A stretch of DNA of 64,000 bases from Callorhinus ursinus. Its lineage: Eukaryota > Chordata > Mammalia > Carnivora > Otariidae. Every line of letters begins with the position of its first letter. The first letter of the stretch is position 1. Positions 1-11,329 of this stretch are shown here, one piece after another. The notes under the pieces are model-generated. The model made no database searches, had not been told where the DNA came from, and saw nothing but the letters and a program-made list of their open reading frames with translations. Location of the stretch: the NCBI RefSeq assembly GCF_003265705.1, contig NW_020312788.1, positions 2,672,405 to 2,736,404 of the forward strand, read 5' to 3'. A program made the position numbers and the translations under genes.

Positions 1-1734
1 TTACAAAAATTACAGGATAGAAAGCTGCTGCCTACATAGGACAGGCAGAAAAGTGCTGCCTCCGAGTTGAGGCTATTTCTGCCAGCCCTCTGCAGAGAGG
101 GCTGGCAGCAGCAGCTCCGGATCTGCCAGAGCCACCTTCAGAAATCCTACGACATGACTGCCACACAGAATGCTATCAGGATTCCACTTGAATCAAACCC
201 TTCGGAGGCAACAGGCTCTTCATGGAACCCACATTCCAAGAAAATGTCTCAACCCTGACACATCACCAAGTAACAGGTGTTCTTAACTATTAAGTCACAC
301 AAAAACATGGACAGAAATGTGGGGAAAAAACACTTCCTCTCACTAGCAAGCCCAGAAGAAACTCTTCTTACCTGTTCTAGTATGAAGAAGTTTTAGGAGG
401 AATGGCTAAACTATGGCTTATTAACGTTACTGTAACGGATGAGCTAGTAAGTTCAGACATCTTTCTGTTGATGCAGCAACAGGAAGCAAAGTCCATCCAG
501 AGAGCTACAAAAACTCTGCATGTTGCACACAATGAATATTCCCCTCCCCCACAAATATGGTTTTCACCTTTTGCCATGAATTTTGTTTTTTTTTTTTCCC
601 TATCAATGTGAAAGAATATTCCAAAAGTCCCTGGTCTTTTAATTACAGAAGTAGAAAAGCTTCTTAATTTTAAGTGACTCTAAATACCCAAAGCAATTTT
701 CCAGATATCAACAAGAGAAACCACAGTAAGAGATAAAGAGATGTTGTTCCAGGTAAACATCTATAAACTGAAACCTATACTTAGAGGTTATAGAAAAAAC
801 ACAGATGAATGTCTTCAAGTTTTTTACTTGACATTTCAGAAATCATCCCCTTAAGTTTATAATGGGGGAGACAAAGCCAGAAATACACAGATAGGTTTAA
901 GTTCTACTTGTTCCCAGTGGTATTCTACAGCTGTTTCTTCCCAAAAGACAGTAGAGAATCAGGAAACTGCCATCTACAAAAGGTAATAGTGTTTGCAAAG
1001 ACCAAGTACTCAACCATCCAAGAAAGGGAGGTGATAACTGCAAATCTCAGGTGCAAAGAGCACGTATGCAAGTACCTCCAGCAAAATACTCTGTTTAAAA
1101 ACAGCAGCAGAAACAAAAGCCAGGACCATGGAGACTAGTCCACAGACAGTAAGCCAGGCACCTCACTGTCAGCAGGGTCTCACCCTTGTTAACACAGTGT
1201 CTCAGATTCCTGCAGCCCCTCTCTGTTGGCCCTTTGCCAACTTGGAAATCCCCACAGTAACAGAATTTACTTCCTCTAAAAATAACCAGACCGGGGAGAT
1301 CAAACACAAAAACCCCAGCAATTGTCTCTAACAGTCTTCTGGTCCAGGTTTGGCTCCACATTGCCTGACTCATTCACAGAGCTTTATCCCTGACTCTCCC
1401 CAGTGCCACCCCTGTTGGATAAATAGGTTGCGGCCATTTGTCTCTTGCACGACCCAGCCATGGGATTTCCTCTGGACCAACCAGGCTTGAGCATGGTGTT
1501 CTGGTCCAAACATTAGAGCCCTCTCCACAAAGAGGAACTAGGAATTTCAGAAGCCCTAAGGTGGGGCTGACTCTGCAGACAATTGAGGAATCTGAAATCA
1601 GGGAAAGCACTATATCCTGAAACTGCCTACTGATCCTTGAAAGCACCGTGAAAAAACATGAAAACTATATATTTTTGTGATATTTACTCATGTGGTTTGT
1701 ACTAGAGTACATTCATTTTCAGTGCTGTTGAGGG
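1..1734. other. Unique intronic sequence, no gene seen
   Basis: Frames up to 92 codons occur but show no recognisable domain and overlap each other on both strands. A perfect hairpin lies at 79-108 and a poly(T) tract at about 585-598. Confidence 0.5.
79..108. repeat. Perfect 13-bp inverted repeat with 4-nt loop
   Basis: CTGCCAGCCCTCT (79-91) pairs with AGAGGGCTGGCAG (96-108) around the loop GCAG. The arms are GC-rich and perfect. Confidence 0.9.
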
Positions 1735-2215
1735 GTTGCACGGCAGGCCACTCCAGAATTTGCCACTTTGGCATATGGATTATTTCTACCTGAAGACAAC
1801 CAAAACCCAACAGACTCAAGAAGAGTCTTTTACCTCCCCACAAATGCCTAAAAGCATTTAGATAGGAGGCCTGTATCAGAAAGAGAACTATTGCCAGAGA
1901 TAACTGTTTACATCAGAAAGACTTAGCTACATGGCATAGCAAACATTTATTTACCAAACATTTGCTCTTCCCAGCTTTCCGTGAATTGCCTTCCTCCCCT
2001 TTGAAATCCCAGACCCCTCCCCACTTCTCCTTAGCTCAGGATGGCACCTAAGCCATAACTGCCTGTCAGGGAGCCTCCTATCTTTGGGGTTCCCATATAC
2101 ACAAAATTAGATTTTTTTCTCCTGTTTATCTGTCCTCTGTCAATTTCATTATTAGATCAGCCAAAGAACCTAGAAGGGAAGAAGGAAAAATCTTCTCTCC
2201 CCTACATTTTATAGT
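1735..2215 (+). mobile_element. LTR-like interspersed repeat, family not assigned
   Basis: The right part (about 2095-2210) is clearly related to 20240-20358. Both have an ACAAAATTA block, a CT-rich run, a TCTGTC/TCTATTTT stretch, then CAAAGRACCT, GGAAGAAG and a CTCCCCTACA end. Two dispersed copies with a common right end indicate a repeat family; the layout suggests a solo LTR. The left boundary is approximate. Confidence 0.5.
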
Positions 2216-2879
2216 TCCATTGCATAAATAACCCCCAAAATATTAAGCATTCTACTATTGGTGGAAAAAAGAAATTTAAAGACATCAAAGAACACACGTG
2301 GATGCAAGTATGTGGGCTTGCAAGTGTGCAAACATGAGAGTGCAAGCACAAATACATGTGTTCCTTCTTAATAAAAGGTAAACGGATTCCAGTGTAATGA
2401 ACATCATAAATCTCTTGATCATAAGCTTTTCTCGCCTCGTGCTGCCCCTTCATAATATTTCAGAACACTGTAATTTCCCCTTCTTTGCTATGAGTAGATG
2501 GTCTAGAATGTACTTCCAGTTCTTGCTCATGTTCAGCATGCCCAGGGCTGGAACACGGTAGGGACACAATAATGACATGTTTGATGGAAGGAAAGAAGAG
2601 AAAAGAGAGAGACACAGCTGAAGTCTTCAGAAATGCCTCATAAAAAGAAAGGCCTCAAACAGGGGCCTCAAGAGAGGGAGTATAAAAAGCATTAAGAAAA
2701 GTGAAGACATTTCTGGTAGTTTGAGCAACATTTTTAAGGGAATGGAAGCTGCCTTAAGTATACTTGGCAGGGGAAGGGGGTTGGTGAGGGAGGAAGGAAA
2801 AAGATCTGGCAGCTAAGAGCAGTGTCTTAAGTCCTCACACTGCACCCCAGCTGTTCCAACAGGAACCCTTTCCTGGAGA
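2216..2879. other. Unique intronic sequence
   Basis: I see no gene or recognisable repeat, only a short purine-rich tract near 2586-2612. Confidence 0.4.
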
Positions 2880-3130
2880 GCCTGCCATCCCCATCTGCTA
2901 CATCCCTGGGACTAGAATGCCTAGGGCCGAATCCCTGCCACTCACCAGCTGTGTGGCCTCAGGGAAGTGACTTACCCTCAGTTCCTCAGTTTCCTCTGCT
3001 GTAAAGTGAGGATGATGTAATGCTTACCTCACAGAGTCAATGGGAGCATTCAATAAGTCAATATACATAAAATTCTTAGAATGGTGTTGGCACATTATGC
3101 TCCATTAACGTGGTATACTATTACTATTTT
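2880..3130 (-). mobile_element. MIR SINE
   Basis: Reverse-oriented MIR. The core ACCAGCTGTGTGGCCTCAGG, followed by CTCAGTTTCCTC and CTGTAAAGTGAGGATGAT, is the hallmark of the MIR core. The CACATTATGCTCCATTAA end matches the MIR flank. Old and diverged. Confidence 0.85.
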
Positions 3131-3183
3131 TATTCTTGTTATCTTTTAAAACTGGCTAAAAGTTTCACTTCTCCCTGAAATTC

Positions 3184-3297
3184 TTCCTAACTCCTGCCTA
3201 GCGATACTGCCCCCCATCCTGTGCACCCTATTTAACTGATCACAGCACTTACCTATCACTTTAATGCGGGGCAGTATTGCTAGGCACGAGTTAGGAA
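3184..3297. repeat. 30-bp inverted repeat with 54-bp spacer
   Basis: Arm 3184-3213 is the reverse complement of 3268-3297 except for two positions. The shared core is CTAG(C)RATACTGCCCC. Sequence outside the arms does not pair well. An AT-rich block of TTTATTTTATAC-type repeats follows at 3297-3360. Confidence 0.85.
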
Positions 3298-3756
3298 AAG
3301 TTTATTTTATACTTTATTTTTATAAAGTATATTTTATTTTTACTTTATTTTATACTGTATTCTAGTTGTTTAAGGGCAAGGGCTATACTTTACCTGTATA
3401 TGAATCCTCAGTGCTATAATTTAAGGAATCAGCAGTATAACCAAGTCAGCTAATTTGAAGTTTGGGTGTCAGCTGGGGAAGGTGGGGGAAGAGGATGGCA
3501 GAATCTGGGGAGAAAAGGAGGTTCCTAGAGAAAAGTACACATGCTTGGTCCCTTTGGGCCTAACCGAGCTAGGGTGTGTGTATGTGCGTGTGTGTTAAGG
3601 AACAGGCTTCTAAGGAAGGGTACGGAGTAATTCAACAGGCCTAAATCACCTTGTAACTTCCATAACTTCTCATATGAGAAGCAGATGTCATCTTGCCTAA
3701 ACACCTTAAGCTCTCCACAAATGCAATATACTTCTCAAGAGGTGATGAATTTCTCA

Positions 3757-4292
3757 TTGTGGTGGGTGGATTAAAGATGGCCACAAAGTCTCTGATTCTC
3801 CTCCTTTCAAGAGAGGTGGGTCTGTGGTCCCTCTGCTCAGATATGGGAGGCTCTGAGATGCTTTAGTCAATGGGATGCATCAGAAGTGATGATGTGCCAG
3901 TGTCTAAGCCCAAGGCTTAATAGACTGTCTACTTCCTATAGAACAGCCTCCGGGTAAGCCAACTACCAACTGCAACACCTACCTATCATGAGACTATCAT
4001 GCTGTGACAATGCCTTAGCTAACCATCTGGAAACCACAGGGACAGTTGCCTCAACTGCTCACAGCTTGCCAGCTTTCTCAGCCCAGGTGTCAAATGTGTG
4101 ACTCAAAGAAGCCTTCAGCTATCTCCAGCCTCAGCCTCCTGCTAATTCCAGTTGCATGCGGAACCCCAACCAAGAACCACCCAGCAGAGCCTTTCAAGCC
4201 CAGGACCATGAGAAATCACAATAAACTTTTGTGTGAAGCCACTACGTCTTGATGTGGTTCATTATACAGCAATAGATAACTGGACAACCAGA
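3757..4292 (+). mobile_element. MaLR-type LTR (MLT1 group)
   Basis: It opens with a GGATTAAAGATGGCC block, contains GTGATGATGTGCCAGT, and ends with GTGTGAAGCCACTACGTCTT then GCAATAGATAACTGGA. These are characteristic of MLT1-like LTRs ('gccactaagttttgg...agcaatagataactga'). No internal retroviral sequence adjoins it, so it is a solo LTR. Confidence 0.75.
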
Positions 4293-4944
4293 ACACTCAT
4301 CAATGGATGTGTTCAACCAAAATTTATCTGGTCACGGATATTGTGGAGAGATTTAAATACAAGATTAAGGGAGGGACTACACCACCTGTGAATTCCAGCC
4401 CAGAGCTGTCTAACACAACTCTTGACATTTCTTGATTTTTACATATTACAGCTCAATGATATATGGCATATCTGGGACTAGGAATCAGACTGCCTGACTC
4501 CCAAGGAGCCTTTAAGTAGGTTGTTCCATCTCTAGCTTTTTCAGTTAGTGAGCCCTGCCTTTCACCAGTGAGAGCACCATGAAGCCTAACACATTGATAG
4601 AGTACCACTATGTCCATGTCCTTATACATACCCACATGCTGTGAGTAAAATGAATTCTTTTAAAAGCTAAAATTAAAACAAAACTTGTTCATCAGAATTT
4701 TTTAAAATAAGGTTGAAGTATTCCTCTCCAATGTTAGAAAACTCATTTTGAGAATGCCTGCCGAAAGCTTATATTCAGAATCAGTGGGTTGTAATCTAAG
4801 AGCAATAATTATTTATTCACATAGGAGAACATTTGAAAGAAGAGAAAACTCAGGAATATGAACTTATGTATGCTCTATGTTGCTAAATGACAGGTATCTG
4901 GCTCAAATAAAAAATTTTCTGACTTATAAATTGTGCAGTGTAGT
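4293..4944. other. Unique intronic sequence
   Basis: AT-rich DNA with no gene or element that I can assign. Confidence 0.4.
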
Positions 4945-5463
4945 ATTCTAGATTGTTTCCTTGATTAAAAAAGAACACCAGTGGAAACAAGGGTGAATTC
5001 CAAACACAGTTGATAGTCACCAGGGCACTCGGTGGCAGCCACTGAAGTTTCCATCCTGCAGAAGTACCATACAGGGGACATCGTCTGGCTCAAGGACCTG
5101 CTGAAACAGACCCTTGCTACAGGCATGCACCATGGCCTCCCCGTCAGGCCCACCAATGCCAAGGCCAAGGGAGCTACTGGCAGCTTTAAATTAATTCCTA
5201 AGCACAAAAGGAAAGTCTAACCCAGGAAGATATCCACCATGACAACCCCCAGGAGACCAAGGAGAAGGGCCCCAAGAAACCCAGCAAGGCAAAGAAGGAT
5301 CCTCCCAACCCAGGAAAAGGGAAAAGTGGGCACAGAAAGAAAAGGCAAAGGGGGGATAAGAGGGGGAATAGTCACCAGGATATATGGGAATTCTCTGTAC
5401 TATCTTTACAATTTTTCTCTATAAATCTAAAGCTATTCTCAAATAAAAAGTTTATTTTTGAAA
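4945..5463 (+). mobile_element. Old L1 3' UTR, split by the H1-8 retrocopy
   Basis: The left part (4945-5024) resembles the L1M 3' UTR segment 'ctggattgnatcctngnacagaaaaagnacattagtggaaa'. The right part (5380-5463) has the typical end CTCTGTACTATCTTTACA then ATAAAAAGTTTATTTTTG. The retrocopy at 5025-5367 sits between them with duplicated target bases. Confidence 0.75.
5025..5367 (+). pseudogene. H1-8: H1-8 (H1FOO) retrocopy fragment, oocyte linker histone
   Basis: Fragment of the oocyte-specific linker histone H1-8 gene. Translation gives the end of the globular H15 domain, with LLKQTLATGMHHGL and GATGSFKLIPKHK, then the start of the basic lysine/proline-rich tail. These match the H1-8 family segments around LLKQALATGM and GATGSFKL. 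The frame is broken: an in-frame TAA at about 5218-5220 replaces a tail codon, and a frameshift soon after moves the KGPKKP-like tail into another frame. The insert is flanked by a perfect 12-bp duplication, ATAGTCACCAGG, at 5013-5024 and 5368-5379. This marks it as a retroposed copy in an older L1 3' UTR. It is truncated at both ends, with no 3' UTR and no long poly(A); its right end is purine-rich. Not functional. Confidence 0.85.
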
Positions 5464-5910
5464 AAGTCAACAGACTTCATTCTTGTACACACAGCTGCCA
5501 ATTACCTTTATTGTGCCCATCTCATGTATGTGGGACAACCAGAGAGAACTCAACATTTGAGAAAAGACTGTAAGATAAAAGTGAGAGAAAAATATTAACC
5601 AAAAAAACTGACCTCCTAGAAAAGAAGAAAATAAGAGAACTATAAAAAATTTTAAGTAGTACTCTCATAGAAATTCAAGAAGACACATTATGCATAACAT
5701 ATAAGGAAGGTCCTTTGAAAAAAATCAGAAAATATGAAATACTCTTAAATTTAAAATACTATGATTGCTGAAATTTTATAAGAAACCAATAGATTTGGGG
5801 AAGAAAAGTCAAAGAAATATTCCAAATGTAGACCAAAAAGATGAAGTAATTTTTAAATTATAAGAGAAGGAATTAGGGGTGGGAGAGTTAGACTAAGACT
5901 GTCCTGGGTC

Positions 5911-7165
5911 TTTTTTTTTTTTTTTTTAATAAAATACACATAACAAAAATTTTACCATTTAATCATTTTTAAAGTGTAAAGTTCTATGGCATTAAGTCAT
6001 TCACATCATTAACCAGACATCATTACCATCCAACTACAGAATTCTTTTCATCTTACAAAACTGAAACTCTGTACCCATTAAAAACAGTAACCTTCCATTG
6101 CCCCCTCTCCTCCCTGGTACCATTCTACTTTCTGTTTCTATGAATCTGAGTACTTGAGGTACCTCATATAAATGCAACCATGCAGTATTTGTCCTTTCTG
6201 ACTGGTTTATTTCACTTAGGAAAACATCCTAAAGTTTCATCCATGTTGTGGTTTATATTAGAATTTCCTTCCTTACAGGAAACAACAGGTGTTGGCAAGG
6301 ATGCGGAGAAAGGGGAACCCTCCTACATGTTGGTGGGAATGCAAACTGGTGCAGCCACTGTGGGAAACAGTATGGAGGTCCCTCAAAAAGTTAAAAATAG
6401 TACTACCCTACAATCTAGCAATTGCACTACTAGGTATTTATACAAAGGATACAATAATACTAATTTGAAGGGACACATGCACCCCAATGTTTATAGCAGC
6501 CTTATCAACAAGAGCCAAATTATGGAAAGAACCCAAATGTCCACTGACTGATGAATGGATAAAGAAGATGTGGTGTGTGTATATATATACATACACATAC
6601 ATATACATATATTGGAATATTACTCAGCCATCAAAAAGAATGAAATCTTGCAATTTGCAATGATACGAATGGAGCTAGAGTGTATTATGCTAAGTGAAAT
6701 AAGTCAGTCAGAGAAAGACAAATATCATATGATTTAACTCATATGTGGAACTTAGTAAACAAAACAAATGAACATAGGGAAGAAAAAAAAAGAGAGAAAA
6801 ACCAAGAATTAGACTCGTAACCATAGAGAACACACAAGAGGGTTACCTGAGGGGAAGTGGGCGGGGGGGGGGGTTAAACAGATGATGGGGATTAAGGAGG
6901 ACACTTATCGTGATGAGCGCGGAGTACTGTATGTAAATGTTGAATCACTAAATTCTACTCCTGAAACTAATATTACACTGCATGTTAACTCACTAGAATT
7001 TAAATAAAAACTTGGAAAGAAAGAAGACAAAGTAATTTCCTTCCTTTTTATGGCTAAATAATATTCCATTGTTCTAAGATAGTTAAAGAGATGTAGATAT
7101 ATATACCACATTTTGTTTATCTATTCATCCATCAAGGGACATGGGTTGCTTCTACCTTTTGGCTA
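5911..7165 (-). mobile_element. Older L1 fragment (antisense), interrupted by a younger L1
   Basis: A poly(T) at 5911-5927 begins a reverse-oriented L1 3' region (AAAATACACATAACAAAAAT, TTTCATCTTACAAAACTGAA). It resumes after the insert with TTTTTATGGCTAAATAATAT and the CATTTTGTTTATCTATTCAT block. Interrupted between 6275 and 7033. Confidence 0.85.
6275..7033 (+). mobile_element. L1 3' end inserted into the older L1
   Basis: The end of L1 ORF2 and the 3' UTR on the plus strand: GTTGGTGGGAATGCAAACTG, then GGAATATTACTCAGCCATCA, and an AATTTAAATAAAAA terminus. It is 5'-truncated and carries stops in the ORF2 remnant. The duplication AATTTCCTTCCTT at 6262-6274 and 7034-7046 defines both ends. An 11-base G run occurs at about 6864-6874. 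Confidence 0.9.
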
Positions 7166-7305
7166 ATGTGGAGACTGTATCTTGACTGTGATAGCAGTTA
7201 CACTATTGTATGCATTTGTCAAAACTTATGGAACTGTACAATAAAAGGAGTGACTTTTGCTATAGGTAGATTATACTCCAATAAAACAAAACTTTAAATA
7301 TGGAA
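7166..7305 (+). mobile_element. L1 3'-end fragment
   Basis: GTATGCATTTGTCAAAACTT, GAACTGTACAATAAAAGG and TTATACTCCAATAAAAC match the terminal part of L1M-type 3' UTRs. Confidence 0.7.
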
Positions 7306-7324
7306 GAAAAACTAAGAAAAATTG

Positions 7325-8130
7325 AGGATTAATTGAGAAGCTCCAGCTACCTAGGAAGAGTTTTATTTCTAGAAAAAAGAGCAAGGACTACCAAAGAAAG
7401 ACATTTTCAAAGAAATAACACCAGAAGTTGTAGCAAGGTAAAATTTCTAAGTCCTCAGACTGACGGGACCCACAAACACTCAGCATGGTTGAAAACCAAC
7501 TCTTGTCCAAGCAAAACATCAGAAGAGCAATAAGACATACAAAGGATACAGAATCAGACTGACAGAAGACTTCTTATCAACCACAATGTAACCAAAAAGA
7601 CAACAAAGCAATGCACTCAAAATTGCAAAGGAAAATGATTTTCAGCTCAGAAACTTTGAATTAGCCCAACTACCAACTCAGTGACAGATGACAGATATAC
7701 AGCAAATAAAAGGAAAGGTGCACCTAGCTGGCTCCATCAGGGGAGCATACAACTCTTGCTGTCAGGGTTATAAGTTCGAGCCCCGCACTGGGTATAGAGA
7801 TTACTTAAAAATTTAAAAAATATATATTTTTTGAAAAAGCAAATAAAAGGAAGAAACAGAAGAAACCAGACATTTACTTTTTAAACATCCTTCTGTACAA
7901 AGTGATTTATTGATGTGATAGCAAAATGTAGACATAAACCATGAAAGAGGAAGGTACAGTATCCAGGAAATAGTGGATCCAACCAGAAGAAAAATAAAGA
8001 CTCAATAATTAACATCTTAAAAAATATCTAAAGAAAGTAGCTGTGTAGCAGACCTAGAAAAATCAATTAGTACAGATTGGGACAGAAGGGTGGACAAAAG
8101 CAGGAAGAACAAAGGAAACTTGAGAAATTT
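7325..8130 (+). mobile_element. HAL1-like LINE fragment, split by a SINE
   Basis: The segment GGAAAATGATTTTCAGCTCA with surrounding CATCAGAAGAGCAATAAG, and later CCATGAAAGAGGAAGGTAC and GTATCCAGGAAATAGTGGAT, resemble the HAL1/L1 ORF1-region consensus. Diverged; the boundaries are approximate. Confidence 0.55.
7716..7837 (+). mobile_element. SINEC (short tRNA-Lys SINE)
   Basis: A tRNA-derived head (GCACCTAGCTGGCTCCATCA) is followed by GTTCGAGCCCCGCACTGGGT, then AGATTACTTAAAA and an A-rich tail. Flanked by a 15-bp duplication AGCAAATAAAAGGAA at 7701-7715 and 7838-7852. Confidence 0.92.
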
Positions 8131-8174
8131 AGTACTCTGGCTGAATCTGTGGAGAGAGAGAGCAGCAGAGTAAC

Positions 8175-8400
8175 TAAGAGTATGACCTCCATATCCAAGT
8201 GGCCTATGTTCAAATCCCTATTCCACCCATTAGCACTTGTATAACCTTGGACGATTTACTTAGCTTATCTCTATTCCTCAGACTCACCTGTAATAATTGT
8301 CATATCATATGCTGTTGTGAGGATCAGATTAATCAATGAATGTAAACCACTTAGAAATTACTTGGAGCTTTAATCCCTTAATAAAAGTTGGCCATGCTGA
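8175..8400 (-). mobile_element. MIR SINE
   Basis: Reverse MIR: ACTTGTATAACCTTGGACGA, then TTCCTCAGACTCACCTGTAA and TGTTGTGAGGATCAGATTAA align to the antisense MIR core and flank. Confidence 0.75.
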
Positions 8401-8743
8401 TGGTAGAAAAAGTAAGCAATATAAATTTTAAAATCATAAACCTCAGGAAAAAAGGGGAAAAGCTAAACAAGGAAGGAAATGTAATCATAGTTCTTGGTTT
8501 TATAGAATAATACTTACGCATTGATGAGAATATATACAGTGATTATTGATTTAACAACAAATAGTGATAAACCACATAAGCAGGTAGGGAAAAGGAGTGA
8601 ACACAGTTCTCTGGGCATTACTGTTCTCTCTAAATGTTACCTGGTTTATAGATGTATTATTTTCCAACATGAAGACTGGAATAAATGTGGGAAAAGAAGT
8701 GGAAAATAAGTGCTATAATATATGAATGTGTTAAAAAATGAAA

Positions 8744-8997
8744 AAGTATAGCAGGAAGGGAAGAATGAGGGGGGGAAATCGGAGGGAGATGAACCATGAG
8801 AGACTATGGACTCTGAGAAACAAACTGAGGGTTCTGGGGGCCTGGGGGGATGGGTTAGCCCAGTGATGGGTATTAAGGAGGGCACATACTGCATGGAGCA
8901 CTGGGTGTTATACGCAAACAATGAATCATGGAACATTACATCAAAAACTAATGATGTAATATATGGTGATTAACATAACATAATAATAAAAAAATAA
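8744..8997 (+). mobile_element. Carnivore L1 3' UTR, short young insertion
   Basis: Typical carnivore L1 tail: GAACCATGAGAGACTATGGA, AAACAAACTGAGGGTTCT, GGGTATTAAGGAGGGCAC, AACTAATGATGTAATATATG. The 14-bp duplication GTTAAAAAATGAAA occurs at 8730-8743 and 8998-9011. Confidence 0.92.
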
Positions 8998-9011
8998 GTT
9001 AAAAAATGAAA

Positions 9012-10596
9012 CAAGTTAATGGGATGGAATTAAAGGTGGTTTTTAGGTGATTTTTACAATAAAAGGAGAAAAAGTGGTTGTTGCTCTCCAGGGTTTTGTT
9101 GTTTTATAAGAAGTAGTTTAGGAAATACCATTTGAGGTGAAACTGCTTTAAAATGTTTGAATCTGTGATCAATAACAGAGAACATTTGGTCAACCAGTAC
9201 ATAGGCTTTCAGAAACCAACTAAGGGTATAAAATCAATCTTTAAAGAAGAAGACTCTACCAAGAGTGAGTTAGTCTGAACTCCTTTATAGGTAGTTTAAT
9301 TACCATCTGAAGAATAAACTCTGAAATCAACCCAAGATAGATGAGACATAAAAAGTCGCCTAAAGAAGCAAAATGGTCCTGAAATCTAAAAACACTTAAC
9401 AGCAACCTGATCTGAGACACTAAGTTATCTAAAGGGTATGTGGATGATACTTAAGAGGCAGAATAAAAGCTTACAAGGAGGGGAGGTGGTTCAGAGACAG
9501 ACTGGAAGTGTCCATTCATGCCTTGTCCAGGGAGAAAGTGAATTTGACTTGAGAGAATGTGCTGGCTTAAGGATGCAGGAAATCTGACCTTTTATACATT
9601 ATTTGTCATTTTTAACTTAGCACAACCCAACTGTTTCAATTCAGGAGACTGCTTTCTTACACATACTTTACTGATTCTCCTACAGATGCTATACTATGTA
9701 CCCTGAAGCTATGAATTCTAATTGATGCCACAATCCTATCGTAAATCAATGTTTCCCAAAGCCATCAGTTATTGAGAAAGGATTTGTCAGCTCTTGTGTT
9801 TTCTCAGGCACAGGTCATATTCTTTTTGCTACCATATACTTTGGACACAGTAGGTCAGAGTCAATCAAAAAAGATGGATGAAAGCAAATAGGAAAACCAA
9901 GCACTAAGTGCCTTCAGGCTTAGTGATACAATTTTAAACAGGCAACTGTCTAAGAATAGAGGGCACAACCTCTATGTCAGCTCATTTATTACATATGTGT
10001 TAAATTTACCTAGTACCTATTCTCTGGAGTGCTTAAAGCACAGCACCAAGAATATCAAATTTGACACCTCTAATAGTTATGAATACGAAAGAACTCTCTC
10101 AGGGAAGGAAGGTGGAAGGAGGAAAGAAGAGAGACAGGGAAAGAGGGAGGGAGGGAGGAGGGCTTAGGAGTAAGATCTGTCTTAGAGCAGAACACCAGCT
10201 AATAAAAGTAGAAAGAATCACAGAAATAGAAAGCACCATTTGGCAGCTGTCACAGAGGTGGCTGATCTGGGCGAGAGTTGTCAATGGACACTGATTGGTG
10301 GAGATTTGATGAAGAACAAGATGTTGGCAAAATCTGGGGAAACATTCCCACAAAATACTGATCAATTACGAAGGAAAAAAAAAGAGTAAATTTAATCTGA
10401 AAAGCATCTGGCATACACCAACATGACCAGGTGATGAAGGTCAACATCACCTGTGGCAGGACAGGACAGCGACTTGGGACTCTGACGTGATGCCCTGGGA
10501 GGAACCCAGCATTCTTTTTGTGGCATTCCATCCCAAACGCATTAACTGAGTCTAGTCAGGAGGAAATATCAGAAAGATCCTAATCCTACAATATTA
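9012..10596. other. Unique intronic sequence
   Basis: I see no gene. A polypurine tract runs at about 10105-10166 (GGAAGG, GGGAGGGAGG units). Confidence 0.45.
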
Positions 10597-10610
10597 AAGG
10601 CTTATACTTC

Positions 10611-10802
10611 TTTTTTTTTAAATTTTATTTATTTATTTGACAGAGAGAGAGCACAAGCAGGGGGAATGGCAGGCAGAGGCAGAGGGAGAAGCAGGCTCCC
10701 TGCTGAGCAGGGGGAGCCTGATGTGGGACTCGATCCCAGGACCCTGGGATCATGACCTGAGCTGAAGGCAGTGGCTTAACCAACTGAGCCACCCTGGCGC
10801 GC
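10611..10802 (-). mobile_element. SINEC
   Basis: Reverse copy: ATTTATTTATTTGACAGAGA tail, then CTCGATCCCAGGACCCTGGG and AACCAACTGAGCCACC. The target AAAGGCTTATACTTC (10597-10610) recurs after 10803 with a TTA insertion. Confidence 0.93.
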
Positions 10803-10807
10803 AAAGG

Positions 10808-11300
10808 CTTATTATACTTCTTAAAACTGTCAAGGGTACAAAAGATAGGGAAAGACTAAGAAAATTTTCTAGGCTGAAGGAGTCTGAAGAGCCATGAGAA
10901 TTACAGGCAATATATATTCCTGGACAGGATCTTGGACCAGAAAGGAAAAGAGCCATTGTTGAGTTTATAACGTTGGCACTGCAGACTGAATGGTAGGGCT
11001 GTACCTAAGCCAGCTTCCTCATTTGGAATGCCGTGTGCTGGCTGTGTAGATCATCCCCGCTCGGAGGAGACACACACCGAAAGTGCTTGGAGGGGAAAGG
11101 ATATCAGGTCAGCAGCTGGTTCCTGTAAGGTCAAGAAAAAGACTAATTCTCTCTCTCTCTTTCTCTCTCTTTCTCACACACAGAGAGAGTAACTCTAGTA
11201 AAATATTAACAATTGGGGAATCTGAGGGTAAAGGAGTTCTTTGTTCCATTTGGCAATTTTTCTACAAGTTTGAAATCATTTCAAAAGTAATACTTTGAAA
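10808..11300 (+). mobile_element. Old L1 3'-end sequence (tentative)
   Basis: GGGGAATCTGAGGGTAAAGG followed by AGTTCTTTG and CAAGTTTGAAATCATTTCAA resembles the terminal L1M 3' UTR. The left part (TCCTGGACAGGATCTTGGAC) fits its upstream segment. It contains a CT-rich run at 11147-11175. Confidence 0.45.
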
Positions 11301-11329
11301 ATTAATCCATTGGGAAAAATACCTATTGT

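Noticed and set aside
6180..6551. 123-codon frame
   Set aside because: It crosses the junction between two nested L1 elements; the peptide is a mix of antisense L1 and broken ORF2.
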